64,000 nucleotides of DNA from Reyranella soli (GTDB lineage Bacteria; Pseudomonadota; Alphaproteobacteria; Reyranellales; Reyranellaceae): positions 23,460 to 87,459 of the forward strand of contig NZ_BKAJ01000073.1 of the NCBI RefSeq assembly GCF_007992495.1, given 5' to 3'. Under the pieces are notes generated by a model. That model was not told the origin of the DNA. It did not search any database and saw only the letters and a list, made by a program, of their open reading frames with translations. Below, one piece after another: positions 35,526 to 44,200 of the stretch. Within the stretch, counting starts at the first letter, position 1; each line of letters starts with the position of its first letter. Both the position numbers and the translations under genes were made by a program.

Positions 35526-37163
35526 ATGCAGATCATGCAGCAGTCACTTCCGGAATTCGTCGCCGCCATGGACAAGGCGGGCTTCCTCGTGCGCATCAAG
35601 GACGAGGTCCGCGTCGACCAGATCCCCAAGCTCATGGAGGCCAATCCGACCAAGGCCATCCTGGTCGAGAAGGTGAAGGACACCGAGTTCTCGGTGCTGG
35701 CCAATGCCTATTCCAACCAGGAGATGTTCGCCTGGGCCATGGGCTGCGACAAGACGCGGACCGGGCTCGAGATGGTCGCGCGCTCCAAGGGCCGCGTGAA
35801 GTGGGAGACCGTGACGACGGCGCCCTGCAAGGAAGTGATCCTGAAGGGCGACGACGTCGACCTGACGCGCCTGCCGCTGTTCCTGCATCACGACCGCGAC
35901 GGCCACGCTTACACCAACGACAATCTCTTCATCAGCAAGCATCCCGACACCGGCGTCTACGACTGGGGCATCTACCGCTCGATGTTCCGCACGAAGAACG
36001 AGAAGTCGGTCGATATGACCTGCACCTCGCACCGCCAGCGCATCCACGCCATGGCGGCGGCGGCGAAGGGGCAGAATCTCGATGTCGCGATCGTGCTGGG
36101 CGGCCCGACCATCGACAAGATCGCGGCGCTGGTCGGCGTCACCGCCGACACCGACGATTTCGAGGTGCTCGGCGCCTTTTACGGCGCGCCGGCCAAGATG
36201 ATCAAATGCGAGACCATCGACGTGATGGTGCCGGCGAACGCCGAGATCGTGCTCGAATGCGAGCTGATGGCGCTCGAGGGGCTCGTCTACGACGAGGGGC
36301 CGTACGGCGAGTTCACCGGTATGTACGGCGGCGGCATCAAGCACAACTATCGCCTCAAGGTGAAGGCGATGACCTACCGCAAGGGCGGCATCTTCCAGCA
36401 TTGCACCATCGGCGGCCTGCACCCCTGGTACACCGACAACATGCTGCAGCTGCCGGCGATCGAGGCCGACCTGTTCAACGGACTGAAGCAGGGCGGCATC
36501 GACGTGCGCGAGGTGCGCTGCCCGCTGGGCGGCCTGTCCAACATTGCCTATGCCAAGATTCACCCGCTGGGCGCGGGCGATTCCAAGCAGGCGCTCGGCA
36601 TCATGCTGACCTGCTCGAAGCAGGGACTGCCCAAGATCGCCATGGTGTTCGACACCGATGTCGACATCTGGGACGACCAGGCGGTGCTGTCCGCCCAGGC
36701 CTACCGCTACATGCCGGACAGGGACACGGTGCGGCTCGACGGGCTCAACACCATGACCGTCGATCCGAAGAGCACGACCTTGGGCATCTCCTCCAAGATC
36801 GGCCTGGATTGCACCGTGCCGCTGGGGCCGGAATGGAACCCCAACGAGTTCGTGCGCAGCACCGTCACCGACCTCGGCGATCCGCCGGCGGGACTCAAGA
36901 TCATGACGGAAGAAGCGCTGACCAAGGACATGGAAGCGTTCATCGCCAGCGAGCCGCGCGCTTGGCACGATATCCTGAAGCAGTATCACGGCCAGCCCTA
37001 CCCGGTGCTCTACCGCGCGTTCGGCAACCTGCGCCACAAGCTCGGCCGCACCAACGACCCGCCGTGGTACCGTTACACGCTCTCCGCGACGCCGTTCTCC
37101 TGGGAGGCCAAGCCGCAGCCCATGAACCACTCGGATCCGCGGCACATCAAGACCACGAGCTGA
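35526..37163 (+). CDS. UbiD family decarboxylase (first copy)
   Basis: 545 residues from ATG 35526. The family's three-part layout is visible: N-terminal domain (SLPEFVAAMDKAGFLVRIKDEV), the prenylated-FMN domain with the conserved YDEGPYGEFTGMYGG segment that contributes the catalytic Glu, and a C-terminal oligomerisation region (VFDTDVDIWDDQAVL). UbiD enzymes reversibly decarboxylate aromatic or unsaturated acids using prenylated FMN. The UbiX gene that makes this cofactor starts nine bases after its stop, so the pair is likely functional together. Confidence 0.92.
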   Translation: MQIMQQSLPEFVAAMDKAGFLVRIKDEVRVDQIPKLMEANPTKAILVEKVKDTEFSVLANAYSNQEMFAWAMGCDKTRTGLEMVARSKGRVKWETVTTAPCKEVILKGDDVDLTRLPLFLHHDRDGHAYTNDNLFISKHPDTGVYDWGIYRSMFRTKNEKSVDMTCTSHRQRIHAMAAAAKGQNLDVAIVLGGPTIDKIAALVGVTADTDDFEVLGAFYGAPAKMIKCETIDVMVPANAEIVLECELMALEGLVYDEGPYGEFTGMYGGGIKHNYRLKVKAMTYRKGGIFQHCTIGGLHPWYTDNMLQLPAIEADLFNGLKQGGIDVREVRCPLGGLSNIAYAKIHPLGAGDSKQALGIMLTCSKQGLPKIAMVFDTDVDIWDDQAVLSAQAYRYMPDRDTVRLDGLNTMTVDPKSTTLGISSKIGLDCTVPLGPEWNPNEFVRSTVTDLGDPPAGLKIMTEEALTKDMEAFIASEPRAWHDILKQYHGQPYPVLYRAFGNLRHKLGRTNDPPWYRYTLSATPFSWEAKPQPMNHSDPRHIKTTS

Positions 37164-37171
37164 GGCGGCCG

Positions 37172-37780
37172 GTGGCAGCGAGCCCGCCCGTCCGGCGCAT
37201 GGTCGTCGGCATCACCGGCGCCTCGGGAACGGTCTACGGCATCCGTGTGCTGGAAATGCTGCGGGCCATGAAGATCGAAAGCCATCTCGTGATCTCCAAG
37301 GCGGGCGACCAGACGCGCGCGCTCGAGACCGACGTATCGGCGGCGGCCCTGCGCGCCCTCGCCGACAAGGTCTATGCGCCGGGCGACATCGCCGCTGCCA
37401 TTTCGAGCGGTTCGTTCCAGACGATGGGCATGATCGTGGCGCCCTGCTCGGTGCGCACCTTGAGCGAGATCGCGACCGGCGTGACGTCGAGCCTCGTGGC
37501 GCGCGCGGCCGATGTCTGCCTGAAGGAACGCCGCCGGGTCGTCCTGATGTTCCGCGAGACGCCGCTGCATGCCGGCCACATCAAGAGCATGCTGGCCGTC
37601 ACGGAGATGGGCGCCATCGTCGCCGTGCCGGTGCCGGCGTTCTATGCCCGCCCGCGCACGGTCGACGACATCGTCACCCATTCGGTGTCGCGCGCGTTGG
37701 ACCTGTTCGGCCTCGACACGAAAGCCTTTCCGCGCTGGACCGGTCCCTCCGGCCTGGCCGGAGGCAGGAAAGGCAAGTGA
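37172..37780 (+). CDS. ubiX: UbiX family flavin prenyltransferase
   Basis: 202 residues from GTG 37172; ATG 37199 would remove nine residues. Motifs are VVGITGASGTVYGIRVLEML (FMN-binding), SSGSFQTMGMIVAPCSVRTLSEIATG and RRRVVLMFRETPLHAGHIKSML, typical of UbiX/Pad1. It makes prenylated FMN from FMN and dimethylallyl phosphate for the adjacent UbiD enzymes. Its stop overlaps the start of the CopC-like gene. Confidence 0.92.
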   Translation: MAASPPVRRMVVGITGASGTVYGIRVLEMLRAMKIESHLVISKAGDQTRALETDVSAAALRALADKVYAPGDIAAAISSGSFQTMGMIVAPCSVRTLSEIATGVTSSLVARAADVCLKERRRVVLMFRETPLHAGHIKSMLAVTEMGAIVAVPVPAFYARPRTVDDIVTHSVSRALDLFGLDTKAFPRWTGPSGLAGGRKGK

Positions 37781-38160
37781 TGCTGAGACGTACGATGATC
37801 GCTGCCCTGCTCGTGCTGCCGGGCCAGGCCGTGCACGCCCAGCAGCCGGCGGGTGACGTCCACGTCCTCGAGTCGACGCCGGCTGCCAATGCGCATATCG
37901 GCCGCAAGAGCAGCGCCTTCTTCGTGCGCTTCGATCGGCCGGTCGACCATAGCAAGTCGACCCTGACGATCACCCATGGTGACAAGGTGATCGAGCGCCT
38001 GCATCCCCGGCTGGAATCGGCTCCGGAGGTGCTGTTCGCGGCCGCACCGACCCTGCCGCCTGGCGACTACAAGCTACACTGGGCGGTCATCACCCTGCAG
38101 GGCACGAAGGCCATCGAGGGCGACATCCCCTTCAAGGTCTCCGACCAGCCGCCGCAATAG
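37780..38160 (+). CDS. CopC-domain exported protein
   Basis: 126 residues from ATG 37780, which overlaps the ubiX stop by one base. A signal peptide (about 1-21, ending VHA-QQ) is followed by one CopC/YobA-like beta-sandwich: HVLESTPAANAHIGRKSSAFFVRFDRPVD and GDYKLHWAVITLQGTKAIEGDIPFKV. The usual copper-ligand His at the mature N-terminus is retained only as HVLES. Function in a UbiD cluster is unclear; copper binding is predicted from the fold only. Confidence 0.82.
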   Translation: MLRRTMIAALLVLPGQAVHAQQPAGDVHVLESTPAANAHIGRKSSAFFVRFDRPVDHSKSTLTITHGDKVIERLHPRLESAPEVLFAAAPTLPPGDYKLHWAVITLQGTKAIEGDIPFKVSDQPPQ

Positions 38161-38182
38161 GCGCGGCGTGCGACCCGCTCGT

Positions 38183-39202
38183 TCAAGCGATCTTGAGGAC
38201 CCTGCGCCCCACGACAATCGTGAGGAAGGCGGCCGCCGTCCCCAGCGCCGCCTCGGCCAGCCGATCGACCAGCAGCGGCTGCCACGGCGCGCCGCGGCTG
38301 AGGTTGCTCATGCCGATGGCGAGCGGCGAGAAGAAGAGCAGGGCGACGCCATAGTTGCGCGACACCGCGATCTCCGCCGCCCCCTGGCAGACGATGATGA
38401 TCGCGATCAACGCGAGATGGCCGGGGTTGAAGGAGAAGAGGAAGGTGGCGACACCGACGCCGCCCAGCGTGCCGAGCATGAGATGAAGCAAGCGGCGCCA
38501 GACGTCGGCCGCGGCCAGCGCCGGCATCAGCGCGGCGACGGTGACCGCGGCCCAGAAGGGATTGCCGACGCCCAGGGCGAGAGCGAGCACCCACGCGGTC
38601 AGCACGCCGAGCGTGGCGGCCACGACCAGGACCAGATGCTGCCCGCGGTCGAGAGCGGCGTAGCCCGCGGCGAAGCGGCGACGCCATCCGCCGGATGGCG
38701 CTTCGTCCCCGGGTTCGGTTCTGTCCGCGCCGATCAGCCAGGCGAGCAGCACGGAGAGGGCCGCACCGCCGGCGCCGACGGCGATGCCGAGCGGCAGGCG
38801 GTCCCAGCTCGTCGGGATGTTGGCGATGATCAGCAGCACCAGCACGAAGAACATTTCTCCGCGCGGCACCCAGCGCATGGCGGCGCCCAGCGTGGCCGCG
38901 GCGATCACGGTGACGGCGAGCAGGACGCCCAGCACCGCAGGCGGCGCCTGCGCGGCCGAATAGGCCATGGCCACCGCGATCGCGAGGACCAGGCCCGCGC
39001 CGGCGACGATCTGCGACTCGACGCGCTTCTTCACCGGTTCGCTGTGGCCGTAGAGCATCGCCAGGCCACCGAAGGCGGCATAGACGGCGAGGTCGAGACG
39101 GCCGATGGCATCAAGCGCCAGCAATGGCACGCCGACAGCCACGGCGACGCGGAGGGCGGCCTCGATATCGTGGCGAGGGATGTCGGCAAGCAGGCGACGC
39201 AT
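38183..39202 (-). CDS. FUSC family membrane protein
   Basis: 339 residues from ATG 39202. It has two sets of hydrophobic helices separated by a short soluble region (about 175-200), e.g. LDLAVYAAFGGLAMLYG and FWAAVTVAALMPALAAADVWRRLLHLMLGTLGG, the FUSC repeat. About half the length of the AaeB-like protein, like the shorter FUSC/YccS-type members. It is divergent from the second UbiD gene across 38 bases and might export the aromatic acid or its product (inference). Confidence 0.85.
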   Translation of the reverse strand: MRRLLADIPRHDIEAALRVAVAVGVPLLALDAIGRLDLAVYAAFGGLAMLYGHSEPVKKRVESQIVAGAGLVLAIAVAMAYSAAQAPPAVLGVLLAVTVIAAATLGAAMRWVPRGEMFFVLVLLIIANIPTSWDRLPLGIAVGAGGAALSVLLAWLIGADRTEPGDEAPSGGWRRRFAAGYAALDRGQHLVLVVAATLGVLTAWVLALALGVGNPFWAAVTVAALMPALAAADVWRRLLHLMLGTLGGVGVATFLFSFNPGHLALIAIIIVCQGAAEIAVSRNYGVALLFFSPLAIGMSNLSRGAPWQPLLVDRLAEAALGTAAAFLTIVVGRRVLKIA

Positions 39203-39240
39203 CAACTGTTGTACTCGCGAAACGCAAGGACGGACTGACC

Positions 39241-40596
39241 ATGCCCTATCAAGATCTGCGCGCCTTCCTGACGGCGTTGAGAAACGCGGGTGAGCTCGTC
39301 GACATCGCACGGCCGATCGCTCTCAAGTACGACATCGCCAAGGCTCTTGCCAAGGCGAGTTCCGTCCAGGGGCCGGCGCTCATGTTCACTGAGACGGGCA
39401 CGGATTTCCCGCTGGTCGCGGGCGTCTACGGCAACCGCAGGCTGGCGTTGCTCGCCTTTGAGGCGACCGAGCAGACGATCCATGACAAGGTGCTCAAGGG
39501 GATCAACAACCAGATCGGGCCCGTGGATTTCAAGGGAACCCCGCCTTGCCAGGAGGTCGTGCTGACGGGCGACGCGGTCGACGTCACCAAGCTGCCGGTG
39601 CCGACCTACAGCCCCAAGGACGGCGGCGCTTACATCACCGCCGGCATCGTCGTGTCGGAGAATCCCGAGACCGGCATTCCCGATATCGGCAACTACCGCT
39701 TCCAGATCCTGGGGCCCAAGGAAATGGGCGTGTTCTCGGCGTCGAACCATCGCTTCGGCAAGAACATCGCGCACGCGACCGAGATGGGGAAGGAACTGCA
39801 TGCCGCAGTCGTGATCGGCGTCGATCCGATGACGATGTTCTCCTGTCAGGTCCAGTCGAGCGATGCGACCAACGACTGGTTCGTTGCCGGCGGCCTGCGC
39901 GGCGCGCCGGTCGAGCTTGCCAAGGCCGTCAGCAACGACCTCAAGGTGCCGGCGCACGCCGAGATCGTCATCGAGTTCACGGTCGACACCAAGACCCAGA
40001 AGATGGAGGGGCCGCTCGGCGAGTACACCGGCTACTACACGGCGGCCTCGCCCAAGCCGGTCGCCCGGATCACCGCGATCACGCATCGCAAGGGCGCGAT
40101 CTTCCAGGGCCTGCTGACCGGCAAGCCGATCACCGAGAACCACGTGTTGAAACAGATCCCGTTCGAGGCCTCGGTCCTGCGCCAGCTCCAGGCGCAGTTC
40201 CCGACCATCTCGGACCTCTCGATCAACAGCTCGGGCGGTGTGCAGACCTATGTCGTGATCGCCATGAAGCCGCGCTACGAAGGCGAGGCCAGGCACGCGA
40301 TCCTCGCCGCCATGGCGTCAAACCTGCATCCCAAGTGGGTCGTCGTCGTCGAGCCCGACATCGACATCCGCAACTCGGCCGAGGTCGAGTGGGCGCAGTC
40401 GTTCCGCGTCAAGCCACGCGAGGACGTCTTCGTCGTCGACCGCACCGCCACCGCGCCGCTCGACCCCTATACCGACGGCGGCTACTCCTCATCGGTCGGC
40501 GTCGACGCCACGCGTCCCTTCGGTGTCGAGTTCCCCGAGGTCTCGGAAGTGCCGGGGTGGCGCGACTTCGACCTGCCTGAGATCAACAAGGGTTAG
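39241..40596 (+). CDS. UbiD family decarboxylase (second copy)
   Basis: 451 residues from ATG 39241. N-terminal YQDLRAFLTALRNAGELVDI, the metal/prenyl-FMN region with PDIGNYRFQILGPKEMGVF, the catalytic EGPLGEYTGYYT segment and C-terminal VVVVEPDIDIRNSAEVEWA. It is only distantly like the first copy, so the two are probably not a recent duplication and may act on different acids or as parts of a hetero-oligomer. UbiX upstream can supply the cofactor to both. Confidence 0.92.
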   Translation: MPYQDLRAFLTALRNAGELVDIARPIALKYDIAKALAKASSVQGPALMFTETGTDFPLVAGVYGNRRLALLAFEATEQTIHDKVLKGINNQIGPVDFKGTPPCQEVVLTGDAVDVTKLPVPTYSPKDGGAYITAGIVVSENPETGIPDIGNYRFQILGPKEMGVFSASNHRFGKNIAHATEMGKELHAAVVIGVDPMTMFSCQVQSSDATNDWFVAGGLRGAPVELAKAVSNDLKVPAHAEIVIEFTVDTKTQKMEGPLGEYTGYYTAASPKPVARITAITHRKGAIFQGLLTGKPITENHVLKQIPFEASVLRQLQAQFPTISDLSINSSGGVQTYVVIAMKPRYEGEARHAILAAMASNLHPKWVVVVEPDIDIRNSAEVEWAQSFRVKPREDVFVVDRTATAPLDPYTDGGYSSSVGVDATRPFGVEFPEVSEVPGWRDFDLPEINKG

Positions 40597-40602
40597 GCGC
40601 TC

Positions 40603-40788
40603 ATGTCGAATACCCCGTCCAACACGTCGCGCCGGCTGGCGATGGCGTCGGGACCGGCGCTGCTCGGCACGACCGTTCTTGGCGGCCTGTCGGCCAATGC
40701 CCAGATCAAACCTGCGGTCGGTGGCAGGTTCATCAAGATCGACCCGAGCGGAGTGACCGTGTTCGGGCCGATGCCGAAGCTGATCTGA
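40603..40788 (+). CDS. Small protein with a Tat signal, probably a gene remnant
   Basis: 61 codons starting six bases after the UbiD stop. Residues 7-34 are a twin-Arg signal (NTSRRLAMAS then LSANAQ) nearly identical to that of the sulfatase; only about 27 residues (ending VFGPMPKLI) follow. The mature part is too short to be recognised. It overlaps the 3' end of the convergent minus-strand gene by 56 bases. It may be a real peptide or the ends of a larger exported protein with its middle deleted. Confidence 0.5.
   Translation: MSNTPSNTSRRLAMASGPALLGTTVLGGLSANAQIKPAVGGRFIKIDPSGVTVFGPMPKLI
40621..40704 (+). repeat. Signal-peptide coding repeat, copy 2
   Basis: Near-copy (about 72 of 84 positions identical by eye) of 33172-33255, which encodes the sulfatase export signal. 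Most differences are third-position or clustered in two codons, so the amino acid sequence is better conserved than expected for neutral drift. Confidence 0.75.
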
Positions 40789-41254
40789 CAGAGGGATCGC
40801 CCGCCGGCTGTTGGAAGAACGTGATCACATAATCATCCGTATCCTCCTCCACCTGGCCCTGCATCACGATGCGGGCATCAGGGAAGGCGGCGCGCAGCCG
40901 GCAGGTCCAGGTCTGGCGCAGCACCTCGCCGATCCGCGTCAGATTGGCGATGTTGAGGTCTTGTGACGCTGCGAAGAGATCGCCGACATGCCGGTGGTTC
41001 ATCGTGGCCTCGATCTTAGCGATGTCGCCGCCGAGCTTGTCGCTCCATGACTCGAAGTTCTCGGCGCTGAAGCCGTCGGCCAAAAAGATTCCTCCCCGGT
41101 GCACCTCCACGCGTGGCCAAAACAACTCGCAGATGGCCACGGCGAGGTCCGCCGGCAGCGCCTGGTGGACGAAGTCGAGCAGGGTGAAGGCTGGGTTGCG
41201 CTGCTTCCAGGCCGCGAACTCGCGCAGGTTGTCGAGGTCCGGCTCGTCGGTCAT
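40733..41254 (-). CDS. Candidate immunity protein for the RHS toxin
   Basis: 173 residues from ATG 41254, which overlaps the RHS stop codon as ATGA, the classic arrangement of a toxin and its immunity gene. The sequence (opening MTDEPDLDNLREFAAWK, with a helical centre and FPDARIVMQGQVEEDTDDYVITFF near the end) matches no immunity family I know. The last about 24 residues are Ser/Arg-rich and overlap the convergent small Tat-signal frame, so the true C-terminus may be shorter in an ancestor. Function is inferred from position only. Confidence 0.75.
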   Translation of the reverse strand: MTDEPDLDNLREFAAWKQRNPAFTLLDFVHQALPADLAVAICELFWPRVEVHRGGIFLADGFSAENFESWSDKLGGDIAKIEATMNHRHVGDLFAASQDLNIANLTRIGEVLRQTWTCRLRAAFPDARIVMQGQVEEDTDDYVITFFQQPAGDPSVRSASASARTRSLRSGRS

Positions 41255-44200
41255 GTCAGAATGTCCCGGGTGTCGGCGGGTCGCACCATGCGGTTCGGGT
41301 TGGCGAAGACCTGCCCCGTATGCGGGTTGGTATTGTGCGTGAATTCGTTGACGTGGGGCGGCGGTACGCCACCGTGCGGCGCGCTGGCGGGGTTGATGTC
41401 CACGCGCTTCACGGGCAGGCCGGCCGCATCGTAGGTGTGGTAGTAGGTGACCACGCCGGTGTGGGGATCGGTGCGGTAGAGGACGCGCTCGGGCGGCGTG
41501 ACCGTGTGCGGAAACCTCCCATGCACCTCCCGCCCGTGCACGAAGTGGCCCGTGTTCGGGTCGCGGAAGCGGCCGCGCCGTCCCCATTTCGGATTGCGCA
41601 GATCAAGGCAGATGAGCCCCAGCGGATCGATCCAGCCCCAGACATTGGGGCCCGCCCAATACTGGTTGGGGCCCGCCTGGAAACCGAGCGGATCCCGGCT
41701 GATGAACGATCCGACGCCATGGTCAAAATAGCGATGGCGGACATAGGAAAGGCCGATCTCCTCGTCGAAATACTGTCCCTGCAGCCGCCAGGGGCAGTCG
41801 GTCCGACGCAACTTGACGTCCGCTGCGCCAAACCCGTCGAAAGCCGCACTCCACCTCAGCTCGCCTGACGCGGAGACCACCTCGCGAACCAGGCCGATCT
41901 GGTCGGCATCGAAGTACTCGACATCGGCCCCAATCGCGCAAAGCGGGACGAAACTGCCAGGACGGAAGACGAACGCCTTCCGCTCAGCATCTTCGTGCTG
42001 GGCGGCAAGCGTATCACCGTCCCAGAAGAAGCGCACGCTGCCGGCTGCTGAGCGCTTCTCGACACGCCGTCCGAGCGCATCGTACCTGAAGGTGACGACC
42101 CCTTCGTGCGTCTGGACCTGCCGAAGGCGGCTCAGCTCATCCCAGTCGAAGTGCATGTCCCCGTCGGGGCCGGACCGCGACGCCATGTTCCCCGCGCTGT
42201 CGAAGCGGTAGGCGGAATGCTCGTAGCGTCCCGTCCATCCGTTTCCCGTCATCTCGCTCGGCTGCAGCAGCGTGCCATCGGGGCCGTAGTTGTAGTACCG
42301 GGTCGCATCTCCCTTCGTTCGCAGGGCCTGCAGGCGATCCTCCGCATCGTACAGCAGGTCCTGCTCCCTGTTCGCGCCCGCGACGGCGGCATTGTGCTGC
42401 CGGATCAGATTGCCCGCGCGGTCATAGCCGAACGTGCGCCCGACGAGAACGCTGTCACCGTACATCGTTCGCTGCCGGACAAGGTTGAGATCCAGGTCAT
42501 AGGCGTATTCCCGCGAGAGGCCGTCACCCAGCGCCTCCCGGGCCACACGCCCATGGGCGTGGCGCTGGAATGCGATGCGGATGCCTCCGGCATTGACCTG
42601 GATGACCTGGTCGTTGACGTCGTAGCGATAGGCAACCTCCTGCCCGTCGCCGCTGCGTCTCAGGGTGCGACGGCCAAGCGCGTCGTACTCGTATTCGATC
42701 GCGAAGTCGTCCTGCGTCTCGCGCAGCAGATTGCCGGCGCCGTCATATTCTCGTGCGATCCGGGCATCGGCATTTTCGGCAAGCGTGAGATGGCCGGCGC
42801 CGTCATAGGCGAACACCTCCGTTTGGCCAGGAAGAATGCGCTGCACCAGCCGTCCGGCCGGATCGTAGCCAAAGGACACCTCGGGCCCGTCGCCGGCGAC
42901 CTGGCTGGTCAGCTGCCCCGCTGCGTCGTAGCGATACGCCCGCCCCAGGCCGAAGCCGTCCGTCTCGCGCTGAACCCGCCCGAGCGCATCGCGCTCGAAC
43001 CGCCATTTCCTGCCGTCAGGCATCTCCACCGCGAGGAGGCGTTCTTCGGTGTCATGGTGATACCGCAGATGGCGCCCGTCGGGCAGGAAGGCCTCGCTGA
43101 TCTCCGTCAAGGTGGAGTAACGGAACTGTGTGGCACGCCCTTCCGGATCCCTCTGCTCGATCAGGCGATCATCGGCATCATAGGCGAAGGAGGTCGTGCT
43201 GCCCGAGGCCCGGCGCTCCTCCAGAAGCCTGCCTTTCGGGTCAAAGGCGAAGTCAAACCGCTGACCTCGGCCGACGGCCGCGACGACGTTGCCCAGCATG
43301 TCCAGGCGCATCTCCACCCTTGTCCCATCCGGATCGACGATCGCTTCAACGAGACCGAAGCGGTCGCGAATGTAGCCGGTCCGGACGCCCATCGCGTTGA
43401 TGGTCTCGCCGACATCGCCTGCGCCGGTCCGCCGGTAGAATTTACTGGCACCCAGCGGGTTCCGTGTCTCGACGAGCAGCCCATTCGCATCATAGGCATA
43501 ACGCCAGATCTGCCCGTTGCCATCGGTCTGCGAGACCAGGAGCCCGTGATCGTCATAGGTGGACTGCGTGGCGACGCCGTCCGCTCGGATCGTCCTGGTC
43601 TCGTTGCCGTTCCCGTCATAGGTCCAGCATGTCGCGCGACCCAGCGGATCCACCATCTGGATGGTACGGCCCACCTCGTCGTAGGCGTAGCTCGTCACAC
43701 CTCCGAGCGGATCGGTCTCCGCGACCAGGTTCCCGCGCTCATCGAGCTCGATGCCCCAGTGATGGCCCAGGCTGTCGGTGTAGTTCGTCCAGCGGCCATC
43801 GGGGTCGTAGCGGAAGTGGTAGTCGTAGAGTCTACCATCGCCCCAGGTGTGCACGCAGCGGCCGGCCGCGTCGTAGTCGTACATGAACGAAAGCCCGGTG
43901 CGACTGGTGTGCCGCGCCAGCTGGCAACCGAGGTGCCACTCGAAGCGGTAGGGATGGTCCAATGCGTCATAAACTGCGACCAGCCGCCGCTCAGCGTCGT
44001 ATTCGAAGCGCGCCATCACACGTGGCTCGGCGAAGTCTGGGTGATGCAGCACAATTTGCTGCACCAGTCCGCCGCGCGAGAGAACCTCGAAGCTCCGTCC
44101 CGCGCTCTCGATCACGCGTTCCAACCCTTGCGGCCCACGCAGGAAATGTACCGAGTTGCCGCAGGCGTCCATCATCGCATCCACCGGCGTCTCGATCTGA

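Noticed and set aside
35544..37145. A 533-codon minus-strand frame opposite the first UbiD gene.
   Set aside because: Antisense shadow with no recognisable domain; UbiD on the plus strand is complete.
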